Shown: positions 8,380 to 22,702, counted from the stretch's first letter. The stretch is DNA of 64,000 nucleotides from DASSUW01 sp963849695 (GCA_963849695.1 CAWKIT010000016.1:434001-498000), one strand, 5' to 3'. The notes: a model not told the origin generated them from the letters alone. Made by a program: numbers and translations.

Positions 8380-10131
8380 TTGATCATCCGTTGGGCGCCA
8401 GCGGGGTTTGGCATGACGCAGCCGTGGGGTTCCGGCGCATCCCCCCTCGCTCGTTTCGGCTCGGCGAAGCCCGAGGGGTGGTTGTGGATCGCGCTGTGGA
8501 TCGCGGTGGCGGCCGCGGAAATGCTCGCGCTCAGGCCTGTGCTGCTCGACCGCGAGGCGCCGATCCAGGGGATCGAGGTCGTGTTTACGCTCGTCGGCGG
8601 CTCGTTCGCGGCGTGCGGCCTGATCGCTTGGCGCCGCCGGCCAGACAGCCGCAGCGGTCTGCTGATGATCGCGACGGGCTTTCTGTTCTTCGTATCCCCC
8701 CTGCTCAGCCAGCTTCAGGGCGAGTTCGCGAGCACGGTTCGGGTCCTGTTCGTCGACTACTGGATCTTCCCGTTCGTCACGCTGCTCCTGACCCTGTTGA
8801 CCAGTGGGCGGCTGCAGACGCGCTTCGACCGCCTGCTCGTGGCCTCGTACGCGATTCCGCTGGGGATCGGGCAGCTCGCGTGGATGTCGACCGACCCCGA
8901 GCAGGGCCACCTGCTGCTCGCCTTCCCGAACGCGGACGTCGCACATGCGATCGACCGCGCGCAGCGCGGTCTGCTCGCGGTCTGCTGTCTGGTGACTGTG
9001 GTCGTGGTCGTGGCCCGGTGGTATGCGTCGACGCGGCCGCGCCGCCGCGCGCTGCTCCCGAGCGTGGCCGGCGCGTTCGGGCTGCTCTGCTTCGCGACGC
9101 TGCTCGTCAACGACCTCGTCGCCGGAACGCGCTCGCAGACGCTGCTGTGGATCGCGGCCTGCTCGCTCGTGTCCGTGCCGCTGGTTTTCCTGGCCGGGCT
9201 GCTGCGATCGCGGCTGGCGCGCGGCGGGCTCGCCGACCTGTTCCGAGGGCTCGGCGCGACGAGCGCCGCGGACCTGCAGGCGGCGCTCCGGCGCGCGCTC
9301 GGCGACCCGAGCCTGGAGCTGGCGCTGGAGGGGTCTCCGACCGCAGGTCCCGGCCGCGCCGTCGCACCCGTCGAGCGCAACGGGCGGCTGGTCGCCGCGC
9401 TCGTGCACGACGCCTCGCTCGACGAGGATCCCGAGTTGCTCGAGGCCGCCTGCACGGCGACGGCGGTCGCGCTCGAGAACCAGCGCCTCCTCGCCGAGGC
9501 CGACGCGCGGCTCGGCGAGCTGAAGGCATCGCGCGAGCGGATCGTCGCCGCCGGGGACGCGGAGCGCCGGCGGCTCGAGCGCAACCTGCACGACGGCGCG
9601 CAGCAGCGGCTCGTGGCGATCGCGCTGCATCTCCGGCTGCTGCAGAGCCGGGTCGGAGACGACCCCGACGCTGCGGACCTGGTGACGATTGCGAGCGCCG
9701 AGCTCGCCGAGTCGCTCTCGGAGCTGCGGGAGCTTGCGCGCGGGATGCACCCGGCGGTCCTCGAGCACGGGCTCGCGGCCGCGCTCGACGCGCTCGCGAA
9801 CCGCTCGACGGTCGCGACGACCGTGTCGTGCGAGATGCGCGAGCGGCTGCCCGATCCCGTCGAGCTCACCGCCTACTTCGTCGCCAGCGAGGCGCTCGCC
9901 AACGTCGCGAAGTACTCAGGCGCGTCCCACGCCAGCGTGCGCCTGTGGCGCGCCGGGCCGCACGCCAAGATCCAGATCGCCGACGACGGCGTCGGCGGGG
10001 CCAACAACACCCGCGGCTCCGGCCTGCGCGGGCTCGCCGACCGCGTCGCGGCGCTCGACGGCCGGCTCTACGTCACCAGCCCGCCCGGCGCCGGCACGAC
10101 GATCACGGCCGAGCTGCCGTGCGGGTCGTGA
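8380..10131 (+). CDS. membrane sensor histidine kinase, NarL/DesK class (orphan)
   Basis: The 583-residue protein has several N-terminal transmembrane helices (about residues 25-290), a poorly conserved GAF-like linker, a HisKA_3 dimerisation domain with the phospho-accepting His404 in RRLERNLHDGAQQ, and a HATPase_c domain (N box region EALANVAKYSG, G box DDGVGGANN and GSGLRGLADRV). Kinases of this class pair with LuxR-type response regulators, but none is adjacent. I chose TTG 8380 because a strong GAGGAG site is 6 nt upstream and a good promoter precedes it; ATG 8413 is an alternative. Confidence 0.88.
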   Translation: MIIRWAPAGFGMTQPWGSGASPLARFGSAKPEGWLWIALWIAVAAAEMLALRPVLLDREAPIQGIEVVFTLVGGSFAACGLIAWRRRPDSRSGLLMIATGFLFFVSPLLSQLQGEFASTVRVLFVDYWIFPFVTLLLTLLTSGRLQTRFDRLLVASYAIPLGIGQLAWMSTDPEQGHLLLAFPNADVAHAIDRAQRGLLAVCCLVTVVVVVARWYASTRPRRRALLPSVAGAFGLLCFATLLVNDLVAGTRSQTLLWIAACSLVSVPLVFLAGLLRSRLARGGLADLFRGLGATSAADLQAALRRALGDPSLELALEGSPTAGPGRAVAPVERNGRLVAALVHDASLDEDPELLEAACTATAVALENQRLLAEADARLGELKASRERIVAAGDAERRRLERNLHDGAQQRLVAIALHLRLLQSRVGDDPDAADLVTIASAELAESLSELRELARGMHPAVLEHGLAAALDALANRSTVATTVSCEMRERLPDPVELTAYFVASEALANVAKYSGASHASVRLWRAGPHAKIQIADDGVGGANNTRGSGLRGLADRVAALDGRLYVTSPPGAGTTITAELPCGS

Positions 10132-10179
10132 TCGCAAGGCGCGAGGTACGGAGCACCGCGCCCCGGCCGTGACCGGCGC

Positions 10180-11094
10180 TCAGGCAGCGAGCACGGCGAG
10201 CGCCATGAGCGCGTACTCGGCGAAGAACAACGCCCACACGCGCATGTAGAACGGCCTGAAGTCGGAGGGGTCGGCACGGCGCGCCCACACCACGAGCAGC
10301 GCGAGCGCGACCGCGTGGCCGGCCACGAGCACGAGGCCGTCGGCGTCGTCGACCAGCAGCGGCCCGAGGACGATCATCCCGGCGTATGCGGCCACCAGCG
10401 CCCCTATCCCGAGCTGCGCCGCTCGCCGCGCGCCGAGCCGCACGGTGAAGGTCGCGATCCGGAACCGGCGGTCGCCCTCGAGGTCCGGCACGTCCTTGAG
10501 CACGGCGATCGCGAACGAGAACGGCAGGACGAACGCGGTCAGGGCCCACACCGCGGGCGGAATGGTCAGCGTCCCGTCGCCGAACGCCAGCGAGAAGTGG
10601 CCGTACATGCCGAGGTTGACCGCGATCGCGCGCACGCCCGAGATGCACAGCGAGGCCACGAGCGGGAACCGCTTGAGCCGCACCGGCGGCAGCGAGTACG
10701 CCGCCCCGACCGCCAGCGCCGCGATCACCGCCGCAAGCTCCAACGCGCCCTGCGTCAGGGCGAGCACCACCGGCACGAGCGCCGCCACCGCCACGATCCA
10801 CCAGGCGGCCTCGCGCGACAGGTCGCCGGCCGCGAGCGGCAGGTGCGGCTTGTTGATGCGGTCGATGTCGACGTCGGTGATCTGGTTGACGCCGACGATC
10901 GCGACGTTCACGCCGGCGCCCGCCACCATCACCCAGAAGAGCTGGTCGAGCCCGGATCCGGGAAGCTCGGCGACCGCGATCACGTAGAGGCCGACGGCGC
11001 TGATGAACGTGCCGAGCAGCGTGTGGGGCCGCGAGAACCGCCACAGCAGGGTGGCCGCGCCGGTCCGCCGTACGACCGCCGCCTGGCTGCTCAA
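10180..11094 (-). CDS. UbiA prenyltransferase, homogentisate phytyltransferase-like
   Basis: A 304-residue integral membrane prenyltransferase. The first aspartate-rich motif is NQITDVDIDRINKP followed by HLPLAAGDLS, and the second is KDVPDLEGDR. The opening RPHTLLGT and the NKPxLPLA form are typical of the homogentisate phytyl/solanesyl transferases that start tocopherol and plastoquinone synthesis, more than of UbiA or MenA proper. Eight or nine hydrophobic helices are visible. The TTG start at 11094 overlaps the upstream methyltransferase stop (TTGA) and has GGGAG before it, so translation is coupled. Exact prenyl donor and aromatic acceptor are inferred, not shown. Confidence 0.82.
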   Translation of the reverse strand: MSSQAAVVRRTGAATLLWRFSRPHTLLGTFISAVGLYVIAVAELPGSGLDQLFWVMVAGAGVNVAIVGVNQITDVDIDRINKPHLPLAAGDLSREAAWWIVAVAALVPVVLALTQGALELAAVIAALAVGAAYSLPPVRLKRFPLVASLCISGVRAIAVNLGMYGHFSLAFGDGTLTIPPAVWALTAFVLPFSFAIAVLKDVPDLEGDRRFRIATFTVRLGARRAAQLGIGALVAAYAGMIVLGPLLVDDADGLVLVAGHAVALALLVVWARRADPSDFRPFYMRVWALFFAEYALMALAVLAA

Positions 11095-11903
11095 GAGCGC
11101 TCCCGCCGCGCCCGCAGCATCATGGCCAGCGCGATCGGCACGAACGCCAGGCCGGCCAGCGACCCGACCGCGAACCGCGCCGCCGACCGCAATCGCTGTG
11201 GAACGCTCTGCGGCGCGTCGAGCTCCTCGACCACCGGCGATACCGCGAGCGGCGACGGCCCTGCGGCGGGGCAGACCCCGGCCACCGCGACGGCGTACGG
11301 CACCCGCGTGTCGCGGTACCAGTCGGGCGCCACCGGGACGACCTCGACGTCGGCGAACCCGGCGCGCTCGAACCACGTCCGGTACTGCTCGACGGACGGG
11401 AACAGCATCCACAGGTCCGCGAGCGCGCGGGCGAGGCGCCCGCCCGGCTGCACCGGCCCGACCACCAGCGCCACGCCGCCGGGCCGCAGCACGCGGTAGG
11501 CCTCGGCGATCCCGCGCTGCGGGTCCGGCCAGTATTCGATGCTGCCGGCCGACACGTAGCGGTCGAACGAGTCGTCGGCGAACGGGAGCGCCTCGGCGTC
11601 GCCGAGCAGCCGCCGCACGCCGGCCAGCGCCGGCCGCCGCGCCGCGCGCGCGAGCTGGTGCGGGCTCTGGTCGAGCATCGTCACGCTCGACGGGTCCACC
11701 GAGGCCACGATGCCCTCGGTCGTGAAGCCGGTCCCGGCGCCCGCGTCGAGCACGTTCAGGTCGCGCCGGTCAAGGCGTGCGGCCGCCAGCGCGCGCGAGC
11801 GCATCGCCGGCGTCCAGAACAGGGGGTTGACCCAGTCGTCGTAGCCGAGCGAGAGGACCCGGTAGAACCAATAGGCCTCCCGCTTGTGCTGGATCATCCC
11901 CAT
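11091..11903 (-). CDS. MPBQ/MSBQ methyltransferase-like enzyme (tocopherol/plastoquinone type)
   Basis: About 270 residues: N-terminal KREAYWFYRVLSLGYDDWVNP, a class I SAM fold with motif I VLDAGAGTGF, and a C-terminal hydrophobic helix (FAVGSLAGLAFVPIALAMML) likely to anchor it in the membrane. The KREAYWFYRxLS opening and the tail anchor are hallmarks of plant VTE3-like 2-methyl-6-phytylbenzoquinol methyltransferases. Coupling to the HPT-like prenyltransferase supports a shared quinol pathway: prenylation, then ring methylation. Start ATG 11903 (MGMIQHKR) or 11897. No HPPD or cyclase gene is adjacent. Confidence 0.8.
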   Translation of the reverse strand: MGMIQHKREAYWFYRVLSLGYDDWVNPLFWTPAMRSRALAAARLDRRDLNVLDAGAGTGFTTEGIVASVDPSSVTMLDQSPHQLARAARRPALAGVRRLLGDAEALPFADDSFDRYVSAGSIEYWPDPQRGIAEAYRVLRPGGVALVVGPVQPGGRLARALADLWMLFPSVEQYRTWFERAGFADVEVVPVAPDWYRDTRVPYAVAVAGVCPAAGPSPLAVSPVVEELDAPQSVPQRLRSAARFAVGSLAGLAFVPIALAMMLRARRERS

Positions 11904-12441
11904 GCGAGCCGCCGACGATACCCGCCTCGACCCCTGGCTCCCCGAGCCGGTCGTCCGCACGCACCATCGGCGGACGGCCGCCGCCGCGCCGGACGCGCTG
12001 TGGCAGTCGGCGAATGCGCTGGAGCTGTCGGAGACCCGCGCGCTCGGGCGACTGATCCGCTGGCGCATCCCCGGCCTCGCCGAGCACCTCACCTACGGCG
12101 AGCTCTTCCGCGCCTATCCGTTCACCGTCCTCGACGAGGGAGAGCGGCACGTGGTGGCGGGGCTGTGCGGGCGGATCTGGACGCTGGCGCGCGACTACCC
12201 GCGGCTCGCCGGCCCGGAGGAGTTCGCGGCCTGGGACGAGCCGGGCACCGTGCGCGTCCTGTTCGGGCACTGGGTCGAGGAGGCCGACGGCGGCAGCGCG
12301 CTGGTCAGCGAGGCGCGCGTGCGGCCGGTCGACGGCACCGCCGGCCTGCGGCTGCGCGCGCTGTGGAAGCTGATCGGGCCGTTCGAGCGGCTCGTCGGCG
12401 CCGAGGCGATCGCGGCCGCCGAGCGGGCGAGCCGGCGTTAG
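11902..12441 (+). CDS. hypothetical protein, possibly SRPBCC/DUF2867-like
   Basis: About 179 residues, no signal peptide or membrane helix. It begins HHRRTAAAAPDALWQSANAL and ends LWKLIGPFERLVGAEAIA, a pattern seen in START/SRPBCC-like proteins annotated near DUF2867; I am not certain of the family. Its ATG overlaps the start codon of the divergent methyltransferase by 2 nt, so at least one of the two genes must be leaderless or start elsewhere (a GTG at 11884 would also be in frame). It converges on the stress-protein gene. Confidence 0.65.
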   Translation: MRAADDTRLDPWLPEPVVRTHHRRTAAAAPDALWQSANALELSETRALGRLIRWRIPGLAEHLTYGELFRAYPFTVLDEGERHVVAGLCGRIWTLARDYPRLAGPEEFAAWDEPGTVRVLFGHWVEEADGGSALVSEARVRPVDGTAGLRLRALWKLIGPFERLVGAEAIAAAERASRR

Positions 12442-12460
12442 ACGACGCGCGTGCGCCGTG

Positions 12461-12883
12461 CTACCGAGAGATCTCGGCGTGCGTGACCGGGACGCCGAAG
12501 CGCTGCTCGGCGTCGGCGAGGCCTTCGTCCTCGCGGTAGTCCTTCTCGCCGGCGTGGCTGAAGATGACGATCCGGTCGGCGGCGAACGTCGCGAGCGCGT
12601 CCTCGATCGCCTGCGCCGGCTCGCTCTCGCCGGTGTCGCCGGCGGCGTCCACGCCGGCCTCCTCGAGCCGCTCGACCGTCTCCTCCTGCGCGACCTCCGC
12701 CTCGTGGATCGCCTCATCGGCGTCCGACACCCAGAACGCCAGCTTCGACTGGTGCGTGGCGGGGGAGACCACCAGCACCTCGGCGCCCTCGACCTCGTCG
12801 CCGACCGTCGCTCGCAGCAGCTCCGCGTCGACCGGCTCGGGCGTGACCACCAGCAGCTTCACGACGGTGCCGCTACCCGCCAA
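12461..12883 (-). CDS. UspA-like universal stress domain protein
   Basis: A 140-residue alpha/beta protein: an N-terminal strand VVKLLVVTPEPVD, a central acidic helical insert, and a second strand RIVIFSHAGEKD, resembling a Rossmann-like Usp/HUP domain. The ATP-binding G-x2-G-x9-G(S/T) motif of Usp is not present, so nucleotide binding is doubtful. It follows asparaginase by 6 nt on the same strand and is probably co-transcribed with it. Confidence 0.65.
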   Translation of the reverse strand: MAGSGTVVKLLVVTPEPVDAELLRATVGDEVEGAEVLVVSPATHQSKLAFWVSDADEAIHEAEVAQEETVERLEEAGVDAAGDTGESEPAQAIEDALATFAADRIVIFSHAGEKDYREDEGLADAEQRFGVPVTHAEISR

Positions 12884-12889
12884 GCGGGC

Positions 12890-13879
12890 TCAGAAATCAT
12901 CCGGCGCGAACGCGCCGGCCACCGCGCCGCGCGCATAGCCCGCGCCGATGCACGCCATCAGCTTGATCCGCGCCGCCGCCGGCGACAGCGCGGCCGCGCA
13001 GATCAGCGGACCTGACCGCAGGTCGCGCTCGGCGCCGTCGAACCCGTAGGTGCCGTGCAGGATCGAGCCCCGCTCGGGCCGCACGGTCACCACCACCGGC
13101 ACGCCTGCCGCCGCCCGCTTGAGCGCGGCCAGGAACGGCGGCGGCGTGTGGCCGGCTCCCAGCACGACTCCGACGAGGCCGTCGGCGCCCGCCTCGAGCG
13201 CGGCGTCCACCAGCGAGGCGTCGGCGCCGAGCGCGGCGGGGACGATGTGAACGGTCGCGTCGAGCGAGGCCACGGGCAGGGGCGGGAACCGCTCCAGCCG
13301 GCGTGCCATCCACGCCCGGCCCTCCTGCACGCGGCCGATCGGGCCGAGGCGCGGCGAGTCGAAGGCGGCGGGGGCGGTGGAGTCGGCCTTGCGCACGGCC
13401 CGGGCGGCGTGCACGGCGCCGGCGAAGACGATCAGCACGCCGAGGCCCTCGGCGCCGTCCGCGCCGGCCACGACCACCGCGTCGAACAGGTTCGCGGGGC
13501 CGTCGGCGCCGAGGGCGGAGGCGTGGCGCATGGCGCCGGTGAACACGATCGGCGCCTCGCCGGCGTACAGGAGGTCGGTGAGGAGGGCGACCTCCTCGAG
13601 CGTGTCGGTCCCGTGCGTGACCACAACGCCGCGGCCGCCGTCGGCCTCGGTGACCGCCGCGCGCGCGATATCGAGCGCCTCGGCCGCGCTGAGCTGGACG
13701 CTCGGGCGGGTGTTGACCGTGCGCGCGCGCAGGCCGGCCACCTCTCTCAGGGGTGGAACCGCCTCCACGAGCGCGTCCGCGTCGAGGTGCGGAACCGCCC
13801 CGCCGCCGTCCCCCTGCGTCATCGCGATCGTCCCGCCGGCGGCGAGCACGGTGACCTCTCGGACGGCCGTGTCGAGCAC
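12890..13879 (-). CDS. ansA: L-asparaginase (type I/II fold)
   Basis: Hydrolyses L-asparagine to aspartate and ammonia. The 329-residue protein shows both catalytic threonine motifs: AAGGTIAMTQ (Thr17) and VVVTHGTDTLEE (Thr91, Asp92), plus GAMRHASALGADGPAN. No signal peptide is seen, so it is probably cytoplasmic. The GTG start at 13879 is only 6 nt after a TAGGCT -10-like box on the same strand, which suggests a leaderless message. A perfect palindrome at 13896-13916 lies just upstream and could be the binding site of a regulator. Confidence 0.92.
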   Translation of the reverse strand: MLDTAVREVTVLAAGGTIAMTQGDGGGAVPHLDADALVEAVPPLREVAGLRARTVNTRPSVQLSAAEALDIARAAVTEADGGRGVVVTHGTDTLEEVALLTDLLYAGEAPIVFTGAMRHASALGADGPANLFDAVVVAGADGAEGLGVLIVFAGAVHAARAVRKADSTAPAAFDSPRLGPIGRVQEGRAWMARRLERFPPLPVASLDATVHIVPAALGADASLVDAALEAGADGLVGVVLGAGHTPPPFLAALKRAAAGVPVVVTVRPERGSILHGTYGFDGAERDLRSGPLICAAALSPAAARIKLMACIGAGYARGAVAGAFAPDDF

Positions 13880-13885
13880 CGCGCC

Positions 13886-13916
13886 AGCCTACGGGAAATC
13901 GTTCACAAAACGATTT
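13886..13916. promoter_or_regulatory. asparaginase promoter with palindromic operator candidate
   Basis: On the minus strand TAGGCT (13891 to 13886) fits a -10 box. Immediately upstream AAATCGTT (13896-13903) and AACGATTT (13909-13916) form a perfect 8-bp inverted repeat with a 5-nt centre, an AT-rich island in GC-rich DNA. Its position over the -10/-35 spacer would suit a repressor. The same 12-mer AAATCGTTCACA recurs at 14836-14847, before the glycosyltransferase gene. Confidence 0.6.
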
Positions 13917-13972
13917 TTCCCTGGTAACAGCAGGTTTACGAGAGTCGATCGGTCTGCGTCGATGCTCAGCGC

Positions 13973-14728
13973 ATGGCCGCCACGACCCTCGTTGCCGACG
14001 GCCAGGCGCGACGCGGGCGCCTCCTGCTCGACCGAGGCGCCCAGACGACGGTCTACGTCGCCTGCCACGACGCCGACCGCACCGAGATCGGCGTTGCGCT
14101 GCCGGGCGAACGGCTCGCGCCGTGGTGCGCCCGTCACGGGGTGTCCGAGGCGATCGTGGGCGGATTCTTCACGCGCCCGGACGGTGTGCCGCTGGGAGAG
14201 GTGCGGACGCACGGCGTCGCGCGCGAGCACGTGCCGGTCGAGGCGCCGTGGCACGCGGTCCGCGCGTGCCTGCACGTCGAGGGCGGCGAGGCGCGGATCG
14301 CTCGGCGCGACCGGATCGCGCGCACCCCGCGCGGCGATCTGCTGCAGGCGGGGCCGCTGCTGGTCGCAGACGGCGAGGTGGCCTACGACGTGGACCGCGA
14401 CGACGAGGGCTTCCGCGCGGCGGCGCACCAGTTCGACCCCGATCCGACCGTCGGGCGGCACCCGCGCGCCGCGATCGGCCTGGCCGACGGGCGGGTGTTC
14501 GCGGTCGCCTGCGACGGGCGCTCGGCGCGCGAGGCGGGCCTGACGCTCACCGAGCTGGCGCGGTTCATGGCCGCGCTCGGCTGCCGCCAGGCGCTGAACC
14601 TCGACGGCGGTGGCTCGACGGCGCTGATCTCGGGCGGCCGGCTCCAGAACTTCCCGCGGCGCGACTTCGACGTGCCCGAGCCGGGCGGCCGTCCGCTGGC
14701 CACCGCGCTCACGTTCCATCGCCTGTGA
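13973..14728 (+). CDS. phosphodiester glycosidase family protein (NAGPA domain)
   Basis: The 251-residue protein matches the NAGPA/DUF2233 family, named for the human enzyme that removes N-acetylglucosamine from mannose 6-phosphate. Family marks are VSEAIVGGFFTRPDG, the core ALNLDGGGSTAL (about residues 206-217), and a final catalytic-domain strand. Bacterial members are thought to act on glycan phosphodiesters. There is no signal peptide, unlike many relatives. It is divergent from asparaginase and precedes a glycosyltransferase. Confidence 0.82.
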   Translation: MAATTLVADGQARRGRLLLDRGAQTTVYVACHDADRTEIGVALPGERLAPWCARHGVSEAIVGGFFTRPDGVPLGEVRTHGVAREHVPVEAPWHAVRACLHVEGGEARIARRDRIARTPRGDLLQAGPLLVADGEVAYDVDRDDEGFRAAAHQFDPDPTVGRHPRAAIGLADGRVFAVACDGRSAREAGLTLTELARFMAALGCRQALNLDGGGSTALISGGRLQNFPRRDFDVPEPGGRPLATALTFHRL

Positions 14729-14860
14729 CTGCGGCCAGGCCGTCTGCCGGTCACCCCGCCCTTTCGTCACCGGGTATCTGCTGTTGCCGCCCGCCTACCT
14801 GCGGGCCGGGCGGGGTATGGTCACAGCCTGGTCACAAATCGTTCACAGCGGCGGCGGGCC

Positions 14861-16240
14861 GTGATGGCGCTCGCCTTCTTCCCTCGCGGCGGGTCGGCGC
14901 ACGTGGCCCGCAATCTCGCGACCGCGCTGGACGGCGGCGGGTGGGACGTGACGATCGTGTCGGGCTCGCTCTCCCGGCCGGGCGAGCCGGGCGACGCGCG
15001 CGAGTTCTACGCCGGGCTCGACGTCCGCCCGCTCGACATGACGCGCGCCCTCGAGGCGCCCGACCCGATGCGGGCGGACCCGCCGATGCACCCGTCCTAC
15101 GAGGACCGCGTGGGCGCGCCCGACCGCATCTTCGCTTCGCTCGACGACAACGAGTACGAGCGCCAGGTCGTCGCCTGGTGCCGCGCGCTGCAGGCGGCTG
15201 GTGCAGTGGACGCCGACATCCTGCACCTGCACCACCTGACGCCGATTCACGAGGCGGCCGCGCGCGTCGCTCCCGGCGTGCCGGTGGTCGGGCATCTCCA
15301 CGGCACCGAGCTGCTGATGCTGGAGGCGATCGAGGCCGACCCGGGCCGGTGGGCCCATGCCGGCGAGTGGGCGGACCGGTTGCGCGGCTGGGCGGCCGCC
15401 TGCGAGCAGGTGATCGTGCTCTCGGAGACCGCGGTGGCGCGCGCGGGCGACCTGCTCGGCCTGGACCCCGACCGCTGCGTGCTGGTCCCGAACGGGTTCG
15501 ACCCGGAGGCGTTCCGTCCGCGGCAGGTCGACCACAAGGCGCACTGGCGGCGCCACCTGGTGGACGAGCCGCGCGGCTGGGCGCCGGGCGAGCCCGCGGG
15601 GTCGGTGGCGTACGCGGAGGCCGACCTGGCGGCGTTCGCCGACGACGAGGGCGAGACGCCGGTGCTGCTGTACGTGGGGCGCTTCACGGAGGTCAAGCGG
15701 CTGCCGCTGCTGATCGAGGCCTACGAGGCCGCCCGGCCCGGCCTGGCGCGCCGCGCCCCGCTCGTGATCGTCGGCGGGTTCCCGGGCGAGTGGGAGGGCG
15801 AGCACCCGCTGGAGACGATCCACCGCGTCGGCGCGCAGGACGTGTTCCTGGCCGGCTGGCACGGTCACGACGAGCTGCCCGCGTTCCTCGCCGCCTCCGA
15901 CGTCGTGGCGCTGCCGTCGGTGCGCGAGCAGTTCGGCCAGGTGCTGGTCGAAGGGATGGCATGCGGTCTGCCCGCGATCGCGGTCGACGCCTGGGGGCCG
16001 GCCGACATCGTCGCCCACGGCGAGACCGGCTGGCTGGTCGAGCCCGACGACCGCGTCTCGCTCGCCAACGCGCTCGTCCACGCGGTCAACTGCCCGCGCG
16101 AGCGGGCGCGGCGGGGTGCGCAGGCCGCGGCCGACGCGATGGCGCGGTACTCGTGGCCGGCGCTGGCGCGCGAGGTCGCGGCGGTCTACGACGCGGTCGC
16201 GCCCTCGGCGCCGCGGCGGGATCTGACTGCGGCTGGGTAA
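14861..16240 (+). CDS. GT4-family glycosyltransferase
   Basis: A 459-residue GT-B enzyme of the retaining GT4 type. The N-terminal Rossmann half includes GGSAHVARNLATAL and HLHGTE; the C-terminal nucleotide-sugar half has LLYVGRFTEVKRLPLLIEAY and the EX7E region VREQFGQVLVEGMACGLP. The sugar donor and acceptor cannot be told from sequence. The start is GTG 14861 or ATG 14864. AAATCGTTCACA, shared with the asparaginase operator, ends 13 nt before the start. Element 1 of the nested palindromes follows the stop. Confidence 0.88.
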   Translation: MMALAFFPRGGSAHVARNLATALDGGGWDVTIVSGSLSRPGEPGDAREFYAGLDVRPLDMTRALEAPDPMRADPPMHPSYEDRVGAPDRIFASLDDNEYERQVVAWCRALQAAGAVDADILHLHHLTPIHEAAARVAPGVPVVGHLHGTELLMLEAIEADPGRWAHAGEWADRLRGWAAACEQVIVLSETAVARAGDLLGLDPDRCVLVPNGFDPEAFRPRQVDHKAHWRRHLVDEPRGWAPGEPAGSVAYAEADLAAFADDEGETPVLLYVGRFTEVKRLPLLIEAYEAARPGLARRAPLVIVGGFPGEWEGEHPLETIHRVGAQDVFLAGWHGHDELPAFLAASDVVALPSVREQFGQVLVEGMACGLPAIAVDAWGPADIVAHGETGWLVEPDDRVSLANALVHAVNCPRERARRGAQAAADAMARYSWPALAREVAAVYDAVAPSAPRRDLTAAG

Positions 16241-16248
16241 GGGGGCGG

Positions 16249-16433
16249 GGGAGCCGCCCGCGCCGGTCGTCCGTGGCGCCTTTGCGTCGATATAGGCGAT
16301 GTCAAGGCGCCACGCTCGATCCGTGGCGCTCTCGGGTCGCTATTCGACCCATACGCGCCACGCGTGCGCCGTGGCGCCAAATGACCGCATAGACGCCATT
16401 TCCCGCCACGGACGACCGCCGCGGCCGGCTCCC
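16249..16433. repeat. nested palindromic element 1: outer stem around three phased hairpins
   Basis: The 30-nt arms 16249-16278 and 16404-16433 are complementary at 28 of 30 positions and start GGGAGCCGCCCGCG. Inside are three hairpins closed by the same stem, GTGGCG with CGCCAC: 16273-16282/16304-16313 (10 bp, GTGGCGCCTT); 16323-16328/16356-16361 with an inner GGGTCG/CGACCC (16334-16339/16345-16350); 16371-16376/16404-16409 with AAATG/CATTT (16379-16383/16397-16401). The CGCCAC copies are spaced 48 and 48 nt. The third hairpin and the outer stem share their right arm, so two folds compete. No ORF is supported here. Confidence 0.9.
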
Positions 16434-16479
16434 TCGCTCTCCCTACCTGCGCAGTTGACGTTCGCCAGAACCGCCACCC

Positions 16480-16496
16480 GCGCAACAACATTGCGC
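16480..16496. promoter_or_regulatory. inverted repeat upstream of gltB
   Basis: GCGCAA (16480-16485) and TTGCGC (16491-16496) form a perfect inverted repeat with a 5-nt spacer, about 137 nt before gltB. TGCGCAG also occurs at 16448-16454 and again at 16493-16499. It may be an operator for nitrogen control of gltBD, but the regulator is not identifiable here. The remaining 16434-16632 sequence carries no ORF that I support. Confidence 0.4.
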
Positions 16497-16632
16497 AGAA
16501 CGTGCCGCTCGACCCGGTGATCGCTGCAAATCGCGCATGGACCAGTCGCGCCGCCAGGGACACCAGCCTGGGCCGCTGCTACCTTTCCGGCCTCCCGCGC
16601 AGTACCTGACGCCGCCGCCTCACGGGAGCCCG

Positions 16633-21183
<4,551 letters not shown>

Positions 21184-21199
21184 GGAACCGCACCGCCTG

Positions 21200-22701
<1,502 letters not shown>

Positions 22702-22702
<1 letters not shown>

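Noticed and set aside
14790..14806. CCCGC/GCGGG hairpin after the glycosidase gene as terminator
   Set aside because: Only 5 bp and no T-run; common by chance at this G+C.
16249..16433. CRISPR array reading of the phased GTGGCG/CGCCAC units
   Set aside because: The repeated parts are only 6 nt, the interiors are self-complementary and no cas genes exist; the pattern is that of hairpins.
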